In this document: piece after piece, positions 28,862 to 41,498 of the stretch
Layout: every line of letters starts with the position of its first letter
How positions within the stretch are numbered: position 1 is the stretch's first letter
Source: Rhizobium herbae
GTDB taxonomy: Bacteria; Pseudomonadota; Alphaproteobacteria; Rhizobiales; Rhizobiaceae
Direction: 5' to 3'
Assembly (NCBI RefSeq): GCF_019511375.1
Contig: NZ_JAEUAO010000008.1
Span: 55,255-119,254 of the forward strand
DNA: 64,000 nucleotides
Translations under genes and position numbers: made by a program
The notes under the pieces: generated by a model
What the model was told of the DNA's origin: nothing
What the model saw: only the letters and a program-made list of their open reading frames with translations
The model's database searches: none

Positions 28862-29269
28862 TCAGAAGGCGACGAGAATGCCGTTCAACTGGGTGAGCTC
28901 GGTCAGGAACGTCTCGGCCCTCGTACGCTGTTCGTCACCATGCGCAATACCTTCGAGTTCGTTCTTGGCGGCCTCGATGCGCTTCTCGATCAACGTGCGA
29001 TCGACCTCCTCGACAGGAACGGCCGATTCGGCAAGCAGCGTGCAACCCGTCGGCAGGATGTCGGCGAAACCGCCGAATACGACGTAACGGCTGACCGTGC
29101 CGTCAGCGGCCTTCACGGTCACGACACCCGGCTTCACCGTCGTCATCGTGGGGGCGTGATTGGCCATGACGGTCATCTCGCCTTCCGTTGCCGGAATGAC
29201 GACTTCGCTGACGCGCTCGGACAGCAGCAGGCGTTCCGGAGAGACGAGTTCGAAATTGAAATCAGCCAT
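28862..29269 (-). CDS. atpC: F1 ATP synthase epsilon subunit
   Basis: A 135-residue protein with the epsilon beta-sandwich (FELVSPERLLLSERVSEVVIPATEGEMTV is the conserved N-terminal block) and a C-terminal helical hairpin. It is part of the rotor stalk, contacts gamma and moderates ATPase activity. Two close ATGs exist (29275 and 29269); MADFNF at 29269 fits the family. It is separated from atpD by 130 bp containing a hairpin. Confidence 0.93.
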   Translation of the reverse strand: MADFNFELVSPERLLLSERVSEVVIPATEGEMTVMANHAPTMTTVKPGVVTVKAADGTVSRYVVFGGFADILPTGCTLLAESAVPVEEVDRTLIEKRIEAAKNELEGIAHGDEQRTRAETFLTELTQLNGILVAF

Positions 29270-29361
29270 GATCATTCGCTTCTTTTCGAGCTACCGGCCA
29301 AAATCTGCCAGTAGAGAATTCCGTTCGGCACAGCCGGACTTATCCAGCCGCAGCGATTGAG

Positions 29362-29391
29362 GATCGGGGCGAGCCTTGGTCCGCCCCGATC
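29362..29391 (-). terminator. Hairpin between atpD and atpC (possible attenuator)
   Basis: GATCGGGGCG, 10-base loop, CGCCCCGATC: a perfect 10-bp stem directly after the atpD stop and before atpC. It has no long T tract. It may reduce read-through or protect the upstream mRNA. Confidence 0.5.
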
Positions 29392-29399
29392 GAAACGCA

Positions 29400-30953
<1,554 letters not shown>

Positions 30954-31829
30954 TTAGAGCGCTTCCGCGCCCGAAATGATTTCAATGAGTTCCTTGGTGA
31001 TCTGAGCCTGACGCTGACGGTTGTAGGAAAGCGTCAGCTTGTTGATCATTTCACCGGCATTGCGCGTGGCGTTGTCCATCGCGCTCATCTTGGCACCCAT
31101 TTCGCCGGCAACATTTTCGAGCAGAGCCCGGAAAACCTGCACCGAAATGTTGCGCGGAATGAGATCGCTGAGGATCTCGCCCGCGTCGGGCTCGTATTCG
31201 TAGATTGCGCCGGTATCGGCGACCGCTTCCGCCGGGGCCGCAGCCGGGATCAGCTGCAACGTCGTCGGAACCTGGCTGATGACCGACTTGAACTCCGAAT
31301 AGAACAGAGTGCAGACATCGAACTCGTCCTTTTCGAACAGGCCGATGATCTTCTTGCCGATCTGGTCGGCGTTCTCGAAGCCGATCTTCTTGACTTCACG
31401 CAGGTCGACACGGTCGATGATCAGCGAGGCGAATTCGCGACGCAGGATATCGAAGCCCTTCTTGCCGACGCAGATGATCTTCACCGCCTTGCCCTCGGCA
31501 AGCAGGTTGCGCACGTGGTCACGAGCGAAGCGGGCGATTTGGCTGTTGAAGCCGCCGCAAAGACCGCGTTCCGCCGTGCAGACCACCAGCAGGTGCGTCT
31601 CGTCGCGGCCGTTGCCGGTCATCAGGCGCGGCGCGCTGTCGTCCGATCCGACAGCCTGAGCGATGTTCGAGAGAACCGCGCTCATCCGCTGCGAGTAAGG
31701 CCGGGCAGCCTCGGCCGCCTCCTGGGCACGCCGAAGCTTCGCCGCGGCGACCATTTTCATCGCCTTGGTGATCTTCTGCGTCGCCTTGACGGAGGCGATC
31801 CTGTTTTTCAGATCCTTAAGTGAAGGCAT
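30954..31829 (-). CDS. atpG: F1 ATP synthase gamma subunit
   Basis: A 291-residue central-stalk subunit with the N-terminal coiled coil ([20 protein letters not shown]) and the matching C-terminal helix ([20 protein letters not shown]). The Rossmann-like middle contains [13 protein letters not shown]. It turns inside the alpha3beta3 ring. Order H-A-G-D-C is that of alphaproteobacteria, where F0 genes lie elsewhere. Confidence 0.97.
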   Translation of the reverse strand: MPSLKDLKNRIASVKATQKITKAMKMVAAAKLRRAQEAAEAARPYSQRMSAVLSNIAQAVGSDDSAPRLMTGNGRDETHLLVVCTAERGLCGGFNSQIARFARDHVRNLLAEGKAVKIICVGKKGFDILRREFASLIIDRVDLREVKKIGFENADQIGKKIIGLFEKDEFDVCTLFYSEFKSVISQVPTTLQLIPAAAPAEAVADTGAIYEYEPDAGEILSDLIPRNISVQVFRALLENVAGEMGAKMSAMDNATRNAGEMINKLTLSYNRQRQAQITKELIEIISGAEAL

Positions 31830-31857
31830 CCGTTATTCCGTCCTTAATGGAACCCGA

Positions 31858-33386
<1,529 letters not shown>

Positions 33387-33387
<1 letters not shown>

Positions 33388-33953
33388 CAGCCGACCTCTT
33401 TCAGTGCAAGCTTAAGGCTCGAGAGCTTTGTGCGAAGGGAAGTGTCAATCTGGCGGGACCCGACCTTGACGATCAAACCACCGAGAATAGACGGATCGAC
33501 GGTGACGTTGACCGCCACGTCTTTGCCGGTGACGCCCTTGAGCGCCGCCTTCAATTCAGTTTGCTGCTCTGTCGTGAGCGCGTGCGCCGAAGTCACCTCA
33601 GCGGAAACCTCGCCCCGATGACGGGCGGCGATTTCGCGATACGACTTGACGATGCCGGGAACCGCGAACAGGCGGCGATTGCGCGCAACGACTTTCAGGA
33701 AATTGCCCACCAGACCCGTAATGCCGGCCTTCGCGACGATCGCGGAAATGGCCTTGAACTGGTCGTCGGCAGAAAAGACCGGGCTGACGATGAGGCGCTT
33801 CAGATCGGCACTGTCATCGATCATGCGCTGGAATGCGTCCAGATCAGACCCGACGCTCTCCACCGCTCCCGCTTCAAGCGCGAGATCGAAAAGCGAAGAC
33901 GCGTACCTTTCTGCAACACCGGAAATAAGCTGGGATGTGTCTGCCACGGGCAC
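33387..33953 (-). CDS. atpH: F1 ATP synthase delta subunit
   Basis: A 188-residue peripheral-stalk subunit with the OSCP-type N-terminal helical domain ([14 protein letters not shown]) and C-terminal block ([14 protein letters not shown]). The frame begins at GTG 33953; a second GTG at 33947 (MADTSQ) is possible. First gene of atpHAGDC; about 260 bp upstream holds the operon promoter. Confidence 0.94.
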
Positions 33954-34214
33954 AAACTTCTCTTATTTTACTCCAGGGCGATGTCTGCGGAAAAACCGTA
34001 AACCCAACGCCTTGAATCTGTTGCGGTATTTTGAGGAATGCGCAAGCCGGGCGGCCTGCTTCCCCCACAAGTCGCGGTTCGTCTAGCATAGGATATCTGG
34101 ACTCGCAACACGCGAACGGTAGGAATGCGTGATAAGTCTGCATCGTTTGGCCGAATTTCGTCGAAAATGGGGTATGCGCTGGCGAAGTCGCTGTGTGCCC
34201 GCCGCAAAACGTCC
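33954..34214. other. Upstream region of the atp operon
   Basis: 261 bp between atpH and a small membrane-protein gene, both on the minus strand. I see no convincing gene; it presumably carries the atp promoter, but no strong promoter hexamers stand out by eye. Confidence 0.4.
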
Positions 34215-34601
34215 TCAGACGAGGCCGAAGACATAGGCCAAGGGCAAGGCCGCGAGCACGATTTGAACGCTCAGGAACAACCAGTTCATGACGGTATTGC
34301 CGCCGTCCGAAAGCATCGACAGGATGCGGCCGAAAGCGGCGAGAGCGAAGGCGGCACCGAGCGCCAGATACACCATCGGCTGGGCGAGAAGGAGGGCGGC
34401 GATGCCGAGGCCAAGATGAAAGCCACCCATGGTCGACCGTGCCTCGGCATAGCCGCCGCGCCGGCCCTCACGCAAATCGATACCGACGGCCCGGTAGGCG
34501 AGACCGGGCGCAAAGAGAAAGACGACCCCGATCAACGCCGTGACCACGGCCGCGCAGAACGCCAGGAATTCCCCTGTTTCCGCCGGAATGTAGAACTCCA
34601 T
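34215..34601 (-). CDS. Small four-helix membrane protein, DUF4345-like
   Basis: A 128-residue protein with four hydrophobic segments. Features are FLFAPGLAYRAVGIDL after helix 1, a polar stretch EARSTMGGFHLGLGIA, and two C-terminal helices. The pattern resembles DUF4345-type small membrane proteins, whose function is unknown. Start 34601 (MEFYIPAE) is set by GAGGGG; a longer frame to 34694 lacks a ribosome site. It lies between priA and the atp operon. Confidence 0.65.
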   Translation of the reverse strand: MEFYIPAETGEFLAFCAAVVTALIGVVFLFAPGLAYRAVGIDLREGRRGGYAEARSTMGGFHLGLGIAALLLAQPMVYLALGAAFALAAFGRILSMLSDGGNTVMNWLFLSVQIVLAALPLAYVFGLV

Positions 34602-34791
34602 GGTGCGCCCCTCGCCTGCTCGCTCAGCCGAATCGCTTATCGCACAGACGGATTCTTCCGAAAAGACGATCATGATTGGGCATGCGCCCCACATCGCACA
34701 TCTATCTGGAACCCAGCGTGTTGTCCTTTGTTGGCGTCAATCTGCGAAGCAGCGGTAATGCCTGGAAGGGAGACCGGCCGATACCGTCGCC

Positions 34792-36996
34792 TCACAGAAA
34801 ACTCTGCGGGTCGATATCGAGCTGGACGCTGACGGAGCCGCGCACTTTCGGACCGCACGCCATCATCGTCTTCACGAAGGCCTGCATGTCGCTGTTGCGG
34901 CGCCCGTGCACCAGAAGCCGGAAGCGGTGACGGCCGCGGATCAGCGCCAGTGGCGCCTCGGCCGGCCCGAGGATGCTGATGCCGCTGACGCGGGGTGCGG
35001 CCTGCCGCAAGCCGCGTGCGTGCGCCTCCGCATCGGCGCGGTTATCGGCCGAGACGATGACGGAGGCCAGCCGGCCGAATGGCGGCAACAGCGCCTTTTC
35101 GCGCTCGTTGATCTCCCGTTCGTAAAACGCTTCCGAATCACCCGACACGATCGCCTGCATCACCGGATGCTGCGGCTGGTAAGTCTGCAAGAGGCCGAGG
35201 CTCTTCAGGCCGGTGCGCCCCGCCCGCCCCGTCACCTGGCTGAGCAGCTGGAACGTTCGCTCGGCTGCCCGCGGGTCGCCATTGGCAAGGCCGATATCGG
35301 CGTCGACGACGCCGACGAAGGTCATCATTGGGAAATTATGGCCCTTGGCGACGAGCTGCGTGCCGACGATGATATCCGCTTCGCCACGGGCAATGGCCTC
35401 CAGTTCCAGCCGTAGTCGCTTGACGCCCATCAGGTCGGAGGAAAGCACGATGGTGCGGGCATCGGGGAAATGCCGGTCGACCTCTTCGGCGATGCGCTCG
35501 ACGCCGGGACCGCAGGCAACCAGATGATCAAAGGTGCCGCATTCCGGGCAGCTCTCCGGCGTCCTTTGCGCATAGCCGCAATGATGGCACTGGATCTGCT
35601 CACGGAACCGGTGCTCGACCAGCCAACTCGAGCAATCGGGACACTGGAAGCGATGGCCGCAGACGCGGCAGAGCGTCAGCGGCGCATAGCCGCGGCGATT
35701 GAGGAACAGGAGCGCCTGCTCGCCGCGCCCGACGGCCTTGCCGATCTGGTTCAACAGTACCGGCGACAGGAAGCCGCCGCGCTCGGGCGGATGCCGGCGC
35801 ATGTCGACGACGCCGAGATCGGGGAGTGCCGCGTCGCCGAAGCGCGTCGGCAGGTGGATCGGCCTGTAGCGGCCGAGATCGCCGTTCACCCGGCTCTCGA
35901 CCGAAGGCGTCGCCGAGACGAGCACGATCGGAAAATCGCCGATGCGGGCGCGCACGACGGCCATGTCGCGCGCATTGTAGAACACGCGGTCTTCCTGCTT
36001 GTAGGCCGGATCATGCTCCTCGTCGACGATGATGAGGCCGAGATTCTCGAACGGCAGGAACAGCGCGGAGCGGGCGCCGGCGACAACGCGCACGCCTCCC
36101 TCCGTCACCTGCCGCCAGACCTTTTCGCGGGTGCGCGGCGCGAGATCGGAGTGCCACTCGGCGGGCTTCGAGCCGAAGCGGTCCTGGAAGCGCTCGAGGA
36201 AGCTCGCCGTCAGCGCGATTTCGGGCAAAAGGATCAAGACCTGCTTGCCCGCCCTCAGCGTCGCCGCGATTGCTTCGAAATAGACCTCGGTTTTGCCGGA
36301 GCCGGTGATGCCGTCGATCAGCGAGACGGAAAAACCGCCTGCCGCAACACTCTCCAACAGGTCCTGCGCCGCCCGTTTCTGCGGTCCTTCGAGACGAGGC
36401 TCGACATAGTCCGGGTCGGGCACAGCCACGACCGGCGGCGGCGCCATGAAGACCGTCTCGAACACGCCCTGCGCCAGGAGCCCGTCGATCACGCTCGATG
36501 AGGTTCCCGCCGCATGGGCAAGGCCCGAGCGGGTCCAGGCAAAGCCGTTATCGGCAGCGGCGATTACCCGCTCCCGCGCTGTCGTCATCCGTTCGGGCCG
36601 CGTGTCAGTAAGCCGCAACCCCTCGATCATCGGCTCCGGATCGAAGGCGGCCGGCGCGCGCAGCGCCATGCGGGCGACGAGACCGGGTGGCGAGACGGTA
36701 TAGGTTGCGACCCAGTCGATGAAAGCGCGCATGTCTTTGCCGAGCGGCGGGCAGTCGAACACCCGTGTAAGGGCCTTGAGCTTCTTCGGGTCGATGCCGC
36801 CGTCATCCGTGCCGTCCCAGACGACGCCCATGACCTGGCGCGGTCCGAGCGGCACCTGCACGATCGAACCTGGTTCGACGGCCATTCCTTCCGGCACCGT
36901 ATAGGAGTATGCTTTCGGAGCGGGCATCGGCACCAGCACGGGCACGACCCGGCGGGCGAACAGGCCGTCAAACAAATCGGTCGAATCTTCGGTCAT
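34792..36996 (-). CDS. priA: Primosomal protein N' (replication restart helicase)
   Basis: A 734-residue superfamily 2 helicase. The N-terminal 3'-DNA-binding domain (about 15-110) is followed by Walker A GITGSGKTE, the DEEH box and Walker B region. Two zinc sites are seen: CRVCGHRFQCPDC with CHHCGY and CPECG. The helicase C-terminal block contains VGTQLVAKGHNFP and QVTGRAGRTG. It reloads the replisome at stalled forks. It is divergent from the transaldolase gene. Confidence 0.96.
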   Translation of the reverse strand: MTEDSTDLFDGLFARRVVPVLVPMPAPKAYSYTVPEGMAVEPGSIVQVPLGPRQVMGVVWDGTDDGGIDPKKLKALTRVFDCPPLGKDMRAFIDWVATYTVSPPGLVARMALRAPAAFDPEPMIEGLRLTDTRPERMTTARERVIAAADNGFAWTRSGLAHAAGTSSSVIDGLLAQGVFETVFMAPPPVVAVPDPDYVEPRLEGPQKRAAQDLLESVAAGGFSVSLIDGITGSGKTEVYFEAIAATLRAGKQVLILLPEIALTASFLERFQDRFGSKPAEWHSDLAPRTREKVWRQVTEGGVRVVAGARSALFLPFENLGLIIVDEEHDPAYKQEDRVFYNARDMAVVRARIGDFPIVLVSATPSVESRVNGDLGRYRPIHLPTRFGDAALPDLGVVDMRRHPPERGGFLSPVLLNQIGKAVGRGEQALLFLNRRGYAPLTLCRVCGHRFQCPDCSSWLVEHRFREQIQCHHCGYAQRTPESCPECGTFDHLVACGPGVERIAEEVDRHFPDARTIVLSSDLMGVKRLRLELEAIARGEADIIVGTQLVAKGHNFPMMTFVGVVDADIGLANGDPRAAERTFQLLSQVTGRAGRTGLKSLGLLQTYQPQHPVMQAIVSGDSEAFYEREINEREKALLPPFGRLASVIVSADNRADAEAHARGLRQAAPRVSGISILGPAEAPLALIRGRHRFRLLVHGRRNSDMQAFVKTMMACGPKVRGSVSVQLDIDPQSFL

Positions 36997-37078
36997 CGGC
37001 CGTGACCTTGCCTGCGGATTGCGTTAAAGAAAACCCCCGAAGCACCAAGCAGCCCGCGCATCCCAAGGGAGAATACCC

Positions 37079-37732
37079 ATGAAGTTTTTTGTCGATACAG
37101 CCGATGTGAACGAAATCCGGGAGTTGAACGACCTCGGGCTCGTCGATGGCGTGACGACCAATCCGTCGCTGATCCTGAAGTCCGGCCGCAACATCCTGGA
37201 AGTCACCAAGGAAATCTGCGGCATCGTCGAAGGCCCGGTTTCGGCTGAAGTCGCGGCGACCGATTACGAATCGATGATGAAGGAAGCTGCCGTCATTTCG
37301 AAGATCGCCGACAACATCTGCATCAAGCTGCCGCTGACGCTCGATGGCCTGAAGGCCTGCAAGAACCTGACCTCCGACGGTCACCAGACGAACGTGACGC
37401 TGTGCTTCTCGGCCAACCAGGCGCTGCTCGCCGCCAAGGCCGGCGCCACCTTCGTGTCACCCTTCGTCGGTCGGCTTGACGACATCGCCTTCGACGGCAT
37501 GGACCTTATCCGCGAAATCCGCCAGATCTTCGACAATTACGGCTACGAGACCGAAATCCTCGCCGCCTCGATGCGCACGGTCAACCACGTCAAGGAAGCA
37601 GCCCTCATCGGCGCCGACGTGATCACCGCACCGCCGGCAACGCTAAAGGCGCTGGTCAAGCACCCGCTGACCGACAGAGGCCTCGAAGCCTTCCTCGCCG
37701 ACTGGGCCAAGACCGGCCAGAAGATCGCCTGA
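37079..37732 (+). CDS. Transaldolase, short FSA/TalC type
   Basis: A 217-residue member of the small transaldolase/fructose-6-phosphate aldolase group. The Schiff-base Lys is K83 (NICIKLPLT). Other blocks are [16 protein letters not shown] and [11 protein letters not shown]. It would act in the non-oxidative pentose phosphate pathway, or as an aldolase; the sequence alone does not separate these. ATG 37079 follows AAGGGAG. A terminator follows. Confidence 0.92.
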   Translation: MKFFVDTADVNEIRELNDLGLVDGVTTNPSLILKSGRNILEVTKEICGIVEGPVSAEVAATDYESMMKEAAVISKIADNICIKLPLTLDGLKACKNLTSDGHQTNVTLCFSANQALLAAKAGATFVSPFVGRLDDIAFDGMDLIREIRQIFDNYGYETEILAASMRTVNHVKEAALIGADVITAPPATLKALVKHPLTDRGLEAFLADWAKTGQKIA

Positions 37733-37760
37733 TTGGTTCAGGGCGTTGAATGACCTCGAA

Positions 37761-37789
37761 GCCTCGCGAACCGATCGCGGGGCTTTTTT
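37761..37789 (+). terminator. Rho-independent terminator of the transaldolase gene
   Basis: GCCTCGCGA/TCGCGGGGC stem (one G-T pair) with a short loop and six T, 28 bp after the stop. Confidence 0.85.
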
Positions 37790-37840
37790 GTGGGGAATGG
37801 AAATTACTTAAGGAATTATGCAGCAGTTTTACGGTGCTAG

Positions 37841-38773
37841 CTAATCGTCCCTTGCGATGGGCTCCGGCGAAGGAACAGCCTTGAACACCGCATCGCCATC
37901 CCGCGCCAGACCAAACACCGTGTGGCTCTCCAGCGCGCGCGTCACCTGGGCCGGATCGCCGTCCAGCGCATCAGGCCCGATGAGGTGGCCGATGGTGAAA
38001 TCGAAGATGTTGCCCTTCTTGTTCAAAAGCTCGTGGAAAACCGTCATGTCGCGCAGTTCGGTCGACCACTTGGCCAGCCAGTAGAACAGGCCGGAATTGC
38101 GCGCCGCCATGTGCACCGGCAGGATCGGCAGATTGTATTTGCGGGCAAAGCCGACGGCCGACGTCTTCCACGGGCGCTCGTTGAGCCGACCGTCCGCCCA
38201 ATAGGCGATGCGGCCGGACGGAAAGAGCACGGTCGCCTTGCCTTCCGCGATCGCCCGGTTGGTGACCTGCAGCGTTTCGCGCGCCTTCAGCTTGGTCTTG
38301 TAGTCGTCGCGCCATTCCACCGGAATGACCATCTCGACAAGGCGCGGATTGACCCGGATGGCATCGCGATTGGCGAAGAACATCATGTCGGACCGGCGCT
38401 CTTTCAGAAGGTCGAAGACGGCGACGCCGTCGGCAATGCCGGTCGGATGGTTGCTGACCAGCAGGAAGCCGCCGGTTTGGGGAATGCGCTCGGCATTGCG
38501 AACACGGATATCGAGCGCGAGGACATCGCTCAGATACTGAAAGGCATGAAAGCCCGGCAGGTTGGCGACATTGTCGGCGAACTCGATGGCCTTGCGATAA
38601 TTCAGGACCGTATAGAGAAACGGCCGCATCACCGGCCAGAGCGGATGCCTGACGATGCGCTCACCACGCTCGGCAATCAGCCTGTCGACGATATGCCCCG
38701 GCTGGCCCTGGGAAACCAGCGCGATCGTCTCTGCAAAATACGTGAAACCGCTCGCCGAATCGCGTGTTGCCAT
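37841..38773 (-). CDS. Lysophospholipid acyltransferase-family protein (PlsC-like)
   Basis: A 310-residue acyltransferase-fold protein. The catalytic block reads VSNHPTGIADG, i.e. H-x5-D rather than the classical H-x4-D; this spacing (NHPxGxxDG) is known in a hemolysin/ornithine-lipid-associated branch. A second block, LFPSGRIAYW, corresponds to the phosphate-binding motif. Start 38773 (MATRDSAS) follows GCGGGAAG. The acceptor lipid is unknown. It is divergent from the recombinase gene. Confidence 0.78.
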   Translation of the reverse strand: MATRDSASGFTYFAETIALVSQGQPGHIVDRLIAERGERIVRHPLWPVMRPFLYTVLNYRKAIEFADNVANLPGFHAFQYLSDVLALDIRVRNAERIPQTGGFLLVSNHPTGIADGVAVFDLLKERRSDMMFFANRDAIRVNPRLVEMVIPVEWRDDYKTKLKARETLQVTNRAIAEGKATVLFPSGRIAYWADGRLNERPWKTSAVGFARKYNLPILPVHMAARNSGLFYWLAKWSTELRDMTVFHELLNKKGNIFDFTIGHLIGPDALDGDPAQVTRALESHTVFGLARDGDAVFKAVPSPEPIARDD

Positions 38774-38908
38774 CGTCTTCCCGCCTCGTCTGCGTTCAGC
38801 TATCGCAGGTGAATATGATCCGGACGTGACAGTTTCCAAGGGTCATTAGGAAAAACATAACGGCATCCGGGGCAAACTCGCCACGACCGAATGGCGGGGA
38901 AGACGAGT

Positions 38909-39844
38909 ATGAACGAACTGCTGATTATCGGCCATCCGGAACTGATGGCGGAGCGCCAGCTGTGGCTGGCGGCGCTCAGCCGGGAACGGCGGCTATCGGA
39001 AAAGACCGTCGTCGCCTATGAGCGCGACACGCGGCAGTTCCTGCACTTCCTCACCGGCCACCTGAGCGGCCCGGTCCGCTTGAGCGATATCCACGCGCTG
39101 CGTCCCGGCGACCTGCGCGGTTTCCTTGCGGCCCGCAGAAAGGAGGGAGCCGGTGCACGAACGCTCGGTCGCGGGCTTGCCGGGCTGCGCTCCTTCCTTA
39201 GGCATCTGGAGAAGAAGGGCCTCGCCAACGCCGCCGGCGCAGCGGCCGTCCGCTCGCCGAAACAGCCGAAATCCTTGCCCAAGCCGCTGACGGACAAGGA
39301 CGCATTGACCGTCGTCACCCATGAGGCGCAGCTTGCCGAGGAACCCTGGATTGCCAGCCGCAACGCCGCCGTCCTCACCTTGCTTTACGGGTGCGGTTTG
39401 CGCATCTCCGAAGCGCTCGACCTGACGCCCTCCGATTTTGCCGGCACGCCGACGGCGCTGCGCATCCATGGCAAGGGGGGCAAGACGCGTGTGGTGCCGC
39501 TGATCGCGGCCGCGGCCGAAGCCGTGCGGGCCTATGAAAAACTCTGCCCCTATCACCTTGTTGACGACGGCCCGCTGTTTCGCGGCGCCAAGGGCGGCAA
39601 GCTGCAGGCGGCGATCGTCCAGCGCGAAATGCAGCGGTTGCGCGGCGCGCTCGGTCTGCCGGATACTGCAACGCCGCATGCGCTGCGCCACTCCTTCGCC
39701 ACGCATCTTCTGACCGGCGGCGGCGACTTGCGGACCATCCAGGAACTGCTCGGCCATGCCAGCCTGTCGACCACCCAGGTCTATACCGGCGTCGATTCCG
39801 CCCGACTCCTGGAAATCTACGACCGCGCGCATCCGCGCGCCTGA
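38909..39844 (+). CDS. xerC: Tyrosine recombinase, XerC type
   Basis: A 311-residue recombinase. The SAM-like N-terminal DNA-binding domain (about 12-105) is followed by the catalytic domain with R165 (GLRISEAL), K189 (GKGGK), H257-x-x-R260 (HALRHSF), H283 (GHASLSTTQ) and nucleophile Y292. Length and the terminal SARLLEIYDRAHPRA fit chromosomal dimer-resolution XerC rather than a phage integrase; no att site or phage gene is nearby. An ATG at 38891 is also possible. Confidence 0.9.
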   Translation: MNELLIIGHPELMAERQLWLAALSRERRLSEKTVVAYERDTRQFLHFLTGHLSGPVRLSDIHALRPGDLRGFLAARRKEGAGARTLGRGLAGLRSFLRHLEKKGLANAAGAAAVRSPKQPKSLPKPLTDKDALTVVTHEAQLAEEPWIASRNAAVLTLLYGCGLRISEALDLTPSDFAGTPTALRIHGKGGKTRVVPLIAAAAEAVRAYEKLCPYHLVDDGPLFRGAKGGKLQAAIVQREMQRLRGALGLPDTATPHALRHSFATHLLTGGGDLRTIQELLGHASLSTTQVYTGVDSARLLEIYDRAHPRA

Positions 39845-39941
39845 ATTTCGCCCTCGTCGAAGCGTTAACCAGCTTTGTTAAACACGCGTGAGGCTTGCCA
39901 GGTTAGGCTGGTGTGATGAACCGCCACACACAGGATCGATA

Positions 39942-41024
39942 ATGTTTCAGCATCTGGCAAAGCCGGCCCGCGCCGTGGCAAGGGAACTGGGCGACACGGT
40001 TCTCACGCTCGTCGCGACGCTGCATGTGCTGTGTGCTCTCAGCCTGATTGTCACGCTTCTCTCCCTCTCGCCGGCCCATGCGGCTGAGGACGCCTGCGGC
40101 GGCAGGAACCTGATCGCCGAGATGCGCGCCTCCGATCCCGCGCGGTTTGCCGCTCTTGAAAGGCTGGCCGCGGCCGTGCCGAACGGCAAGGGTCTGTTCT
40201 GGAAGATCGAGAAGCCGGGTGTCGGGCCGTCCTATCTGCTGGGCACCATGCATGTCACCGATCCGCGCGTGCTTGCCATGCCCAGGGGTGCCAGCGAGGC
40301 GTATGAAACCGCAAAGACCGTGGTCGTGGAATCCGACGAGATCGTCGACGAGCGAAAGGCGGCGGCAGCGCTCCTGATGCAGCCGGAACTGACGATGTTT
40401 ACCGACGGCAAGTCGATCAAGGACTTTCTAAGGGCCGAGGAACAGGAAAAGCTGACGGCAGGATTGAAGGAGCGCGGCATTCCCTTGACCTTGGTGGCGA
40501 AGATGAAGCCCTGGATGATCGCCAGCTTCGTCGCCCTTCCCGCCTGCGAGATGAGCCGCAAGGCGGCCGGCGCCTCGTTCCTCGACAAGAAACTGGCGGA
40601 GGATGCCTTGAAACAGGGCAAGAGCCTGAAAGGTCTGGAAACGCTGGTGGAGCAACTGAAGGCCATGGACGCGCTGCCGGTGCAATTTCATCTCGAAGCG
40701 CTGATGGAGACGCTTGATCTCGGCGACACCGTCGCCGACGTGATGGAGACGACGACGGAACTCTATCTGACCGGCGATACCGGCATGGTCATGCCGCTGA
40801 TGAAGGCCGTTTCGGAGGAGAAGTCACCTGGCAACAGCACCGATTACGCCGATTTCGAGCAGCGCATCGTCATCGACCGCAACAAGACCATGGCCGCCCG
40901 CGCGAGGCCGATCCTCGACGAGGGCAACGTCTTCATGGCGGTTGGTGCGCTGCACCTGCCGGGGGATGAGGGCGTGATCGAATTGTTGCGCAAGGACGGT
41001 TTCAGCATCACCGCGGTCAATTGA
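39942..41024 (+). CDS. TraB/GumN-family protein, secreted or membrane anchored
   Basis: A 360-residue protein with a long N-terminal hydrophobic segment (about 23-45) ending in AHA, a probable signal peptide. The family motifs are YLLGTMHVTD near residue 92, VVVESDE, and the C-terminal GALHLPGDEGVIELL. TraB/PrgY/GumN proteins are proposed metal-dependent proteases or erythromycin-esterase-like hydrolases, but the activity is not established. Start 39942 is chosen over an upstream frame lacking a signal sequence. Confidence 0.82.
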   Translation: MFQHLAKPARAVARELGDTVLTLVATLHVLCALSLIVTLLSLSPAHAAEDACGGRNLIAEMRASDPARFAALERLAAAVPNGKGLFWKIEKPGVGPSYLLGTMHVTDPRVLAMPRGASEAYETAKTVVVESDEIVDERKAAAALLMQPELTMFTDGKSIKDFLRAEEQEKLTAGLKERGIPLTLVAKMKPWMIASFVALPACEMSRKAAGASFLDKKLAEDALKQGKSLKGLETLVEQLKAMDALPVQFHLEALMETLDLGDTVADVMETTTELYLTGDTGMVMPLMKAVSEEKSPGNSTDYADFEQRIVIDRNKTMAARARPILDEGNVFMAVGALHLPGDEGVIELLRKDGFSITAVN

Positions 41025-41076
41025 AGCCAGAGCCAGCGGCCGGCAGCGGCGCACAACCCTGCAGTCCCGACTGATG

Positions 41077-41108
41077 CCCCGGCAGATCCGACAGCGGAAA
41101 TGCCGGGG
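41077..41108. terminator. Hairpin between convergent TraB/GumN and EF-hand genes
   Basis: CCCCGGCA, 16-base loop, TGCCGGGG: an 8-bp perfect stem in the 104-bp gap between the two convergent stop codons. No T run, so confidence is modest. Confidence 0.4.
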
Positions 41109-41128
41109 TATCGAACAGCAACCCAAAC

Positions 41129-41482
41129 TTATTGCAGACTGCCGTCCCCGCTGCGATCTGCGGCGGTGAAATCCGTCATGACCCGATCCATGAATTCGCT
41201 CTGGCCAACGACACCGTCGCGATTGGCATCGCTGAGGGAGAACTGCTGGGTGGTCAACACCTTCGCCACTTCCGCGGACTGCAAGCTGCCATCCTTGTTC
41301 TTGTCCAGGCTCGTGAACGCGGTCGCCATGAAGGCCTGATACTCCGAGCGTTCGACGGTACCGTTGGAATTGCTGTCAAGCTTGTCCTTTTGCCCCTGAT
41401 ACATGGACACCGGCTGATCCTGCGCGGCGACAAACGTTGGCTGGCACAGCAGCAATATGGCGATCATGGCTCTTTTTTTCAT
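41129..41482 (-). CDS. Secreted EF-hand calcium-binding protein
   Basis: A 117-residue protein with a signal peptide (MKKRAMIAILLLCQPTFVAAQ). Three complete EF-hand loops are seen: DSNSNGTVERSE, DKNKDGSLQSAE and DANRDGVVGQSE. A fourth, DRSGDGSLQ, stops at loop position 9 and so lacks the position-12 Glu. It should be periplasmic and bind up to three Ca2+. The partner is unknown. It precedes a small lipoprotein gene transcribed in the same direction. Confidence 0.85.
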   Translation of the reverse strand: MKKRAMIAILLLCQPTFVAAQDQPVSMYQGQKDKLDSNSNGTVERSEYQAFMATAFTSLDKNKDGSLQSAEVAKVLTTQQFSLSDANRDGVVGQSEFMDRVMTDFTAADRSGDGSLQ

Positions 41483-41498
41483 GGCCGAACCCGCCCCC

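Noticed and set aside
38909..39844. Possible integrase marking a genomic island
   Set aside because: The recombinase has XerC-like length and sequence; no tRNA, att repeats, phage genes or shift in composition are seen nearby.
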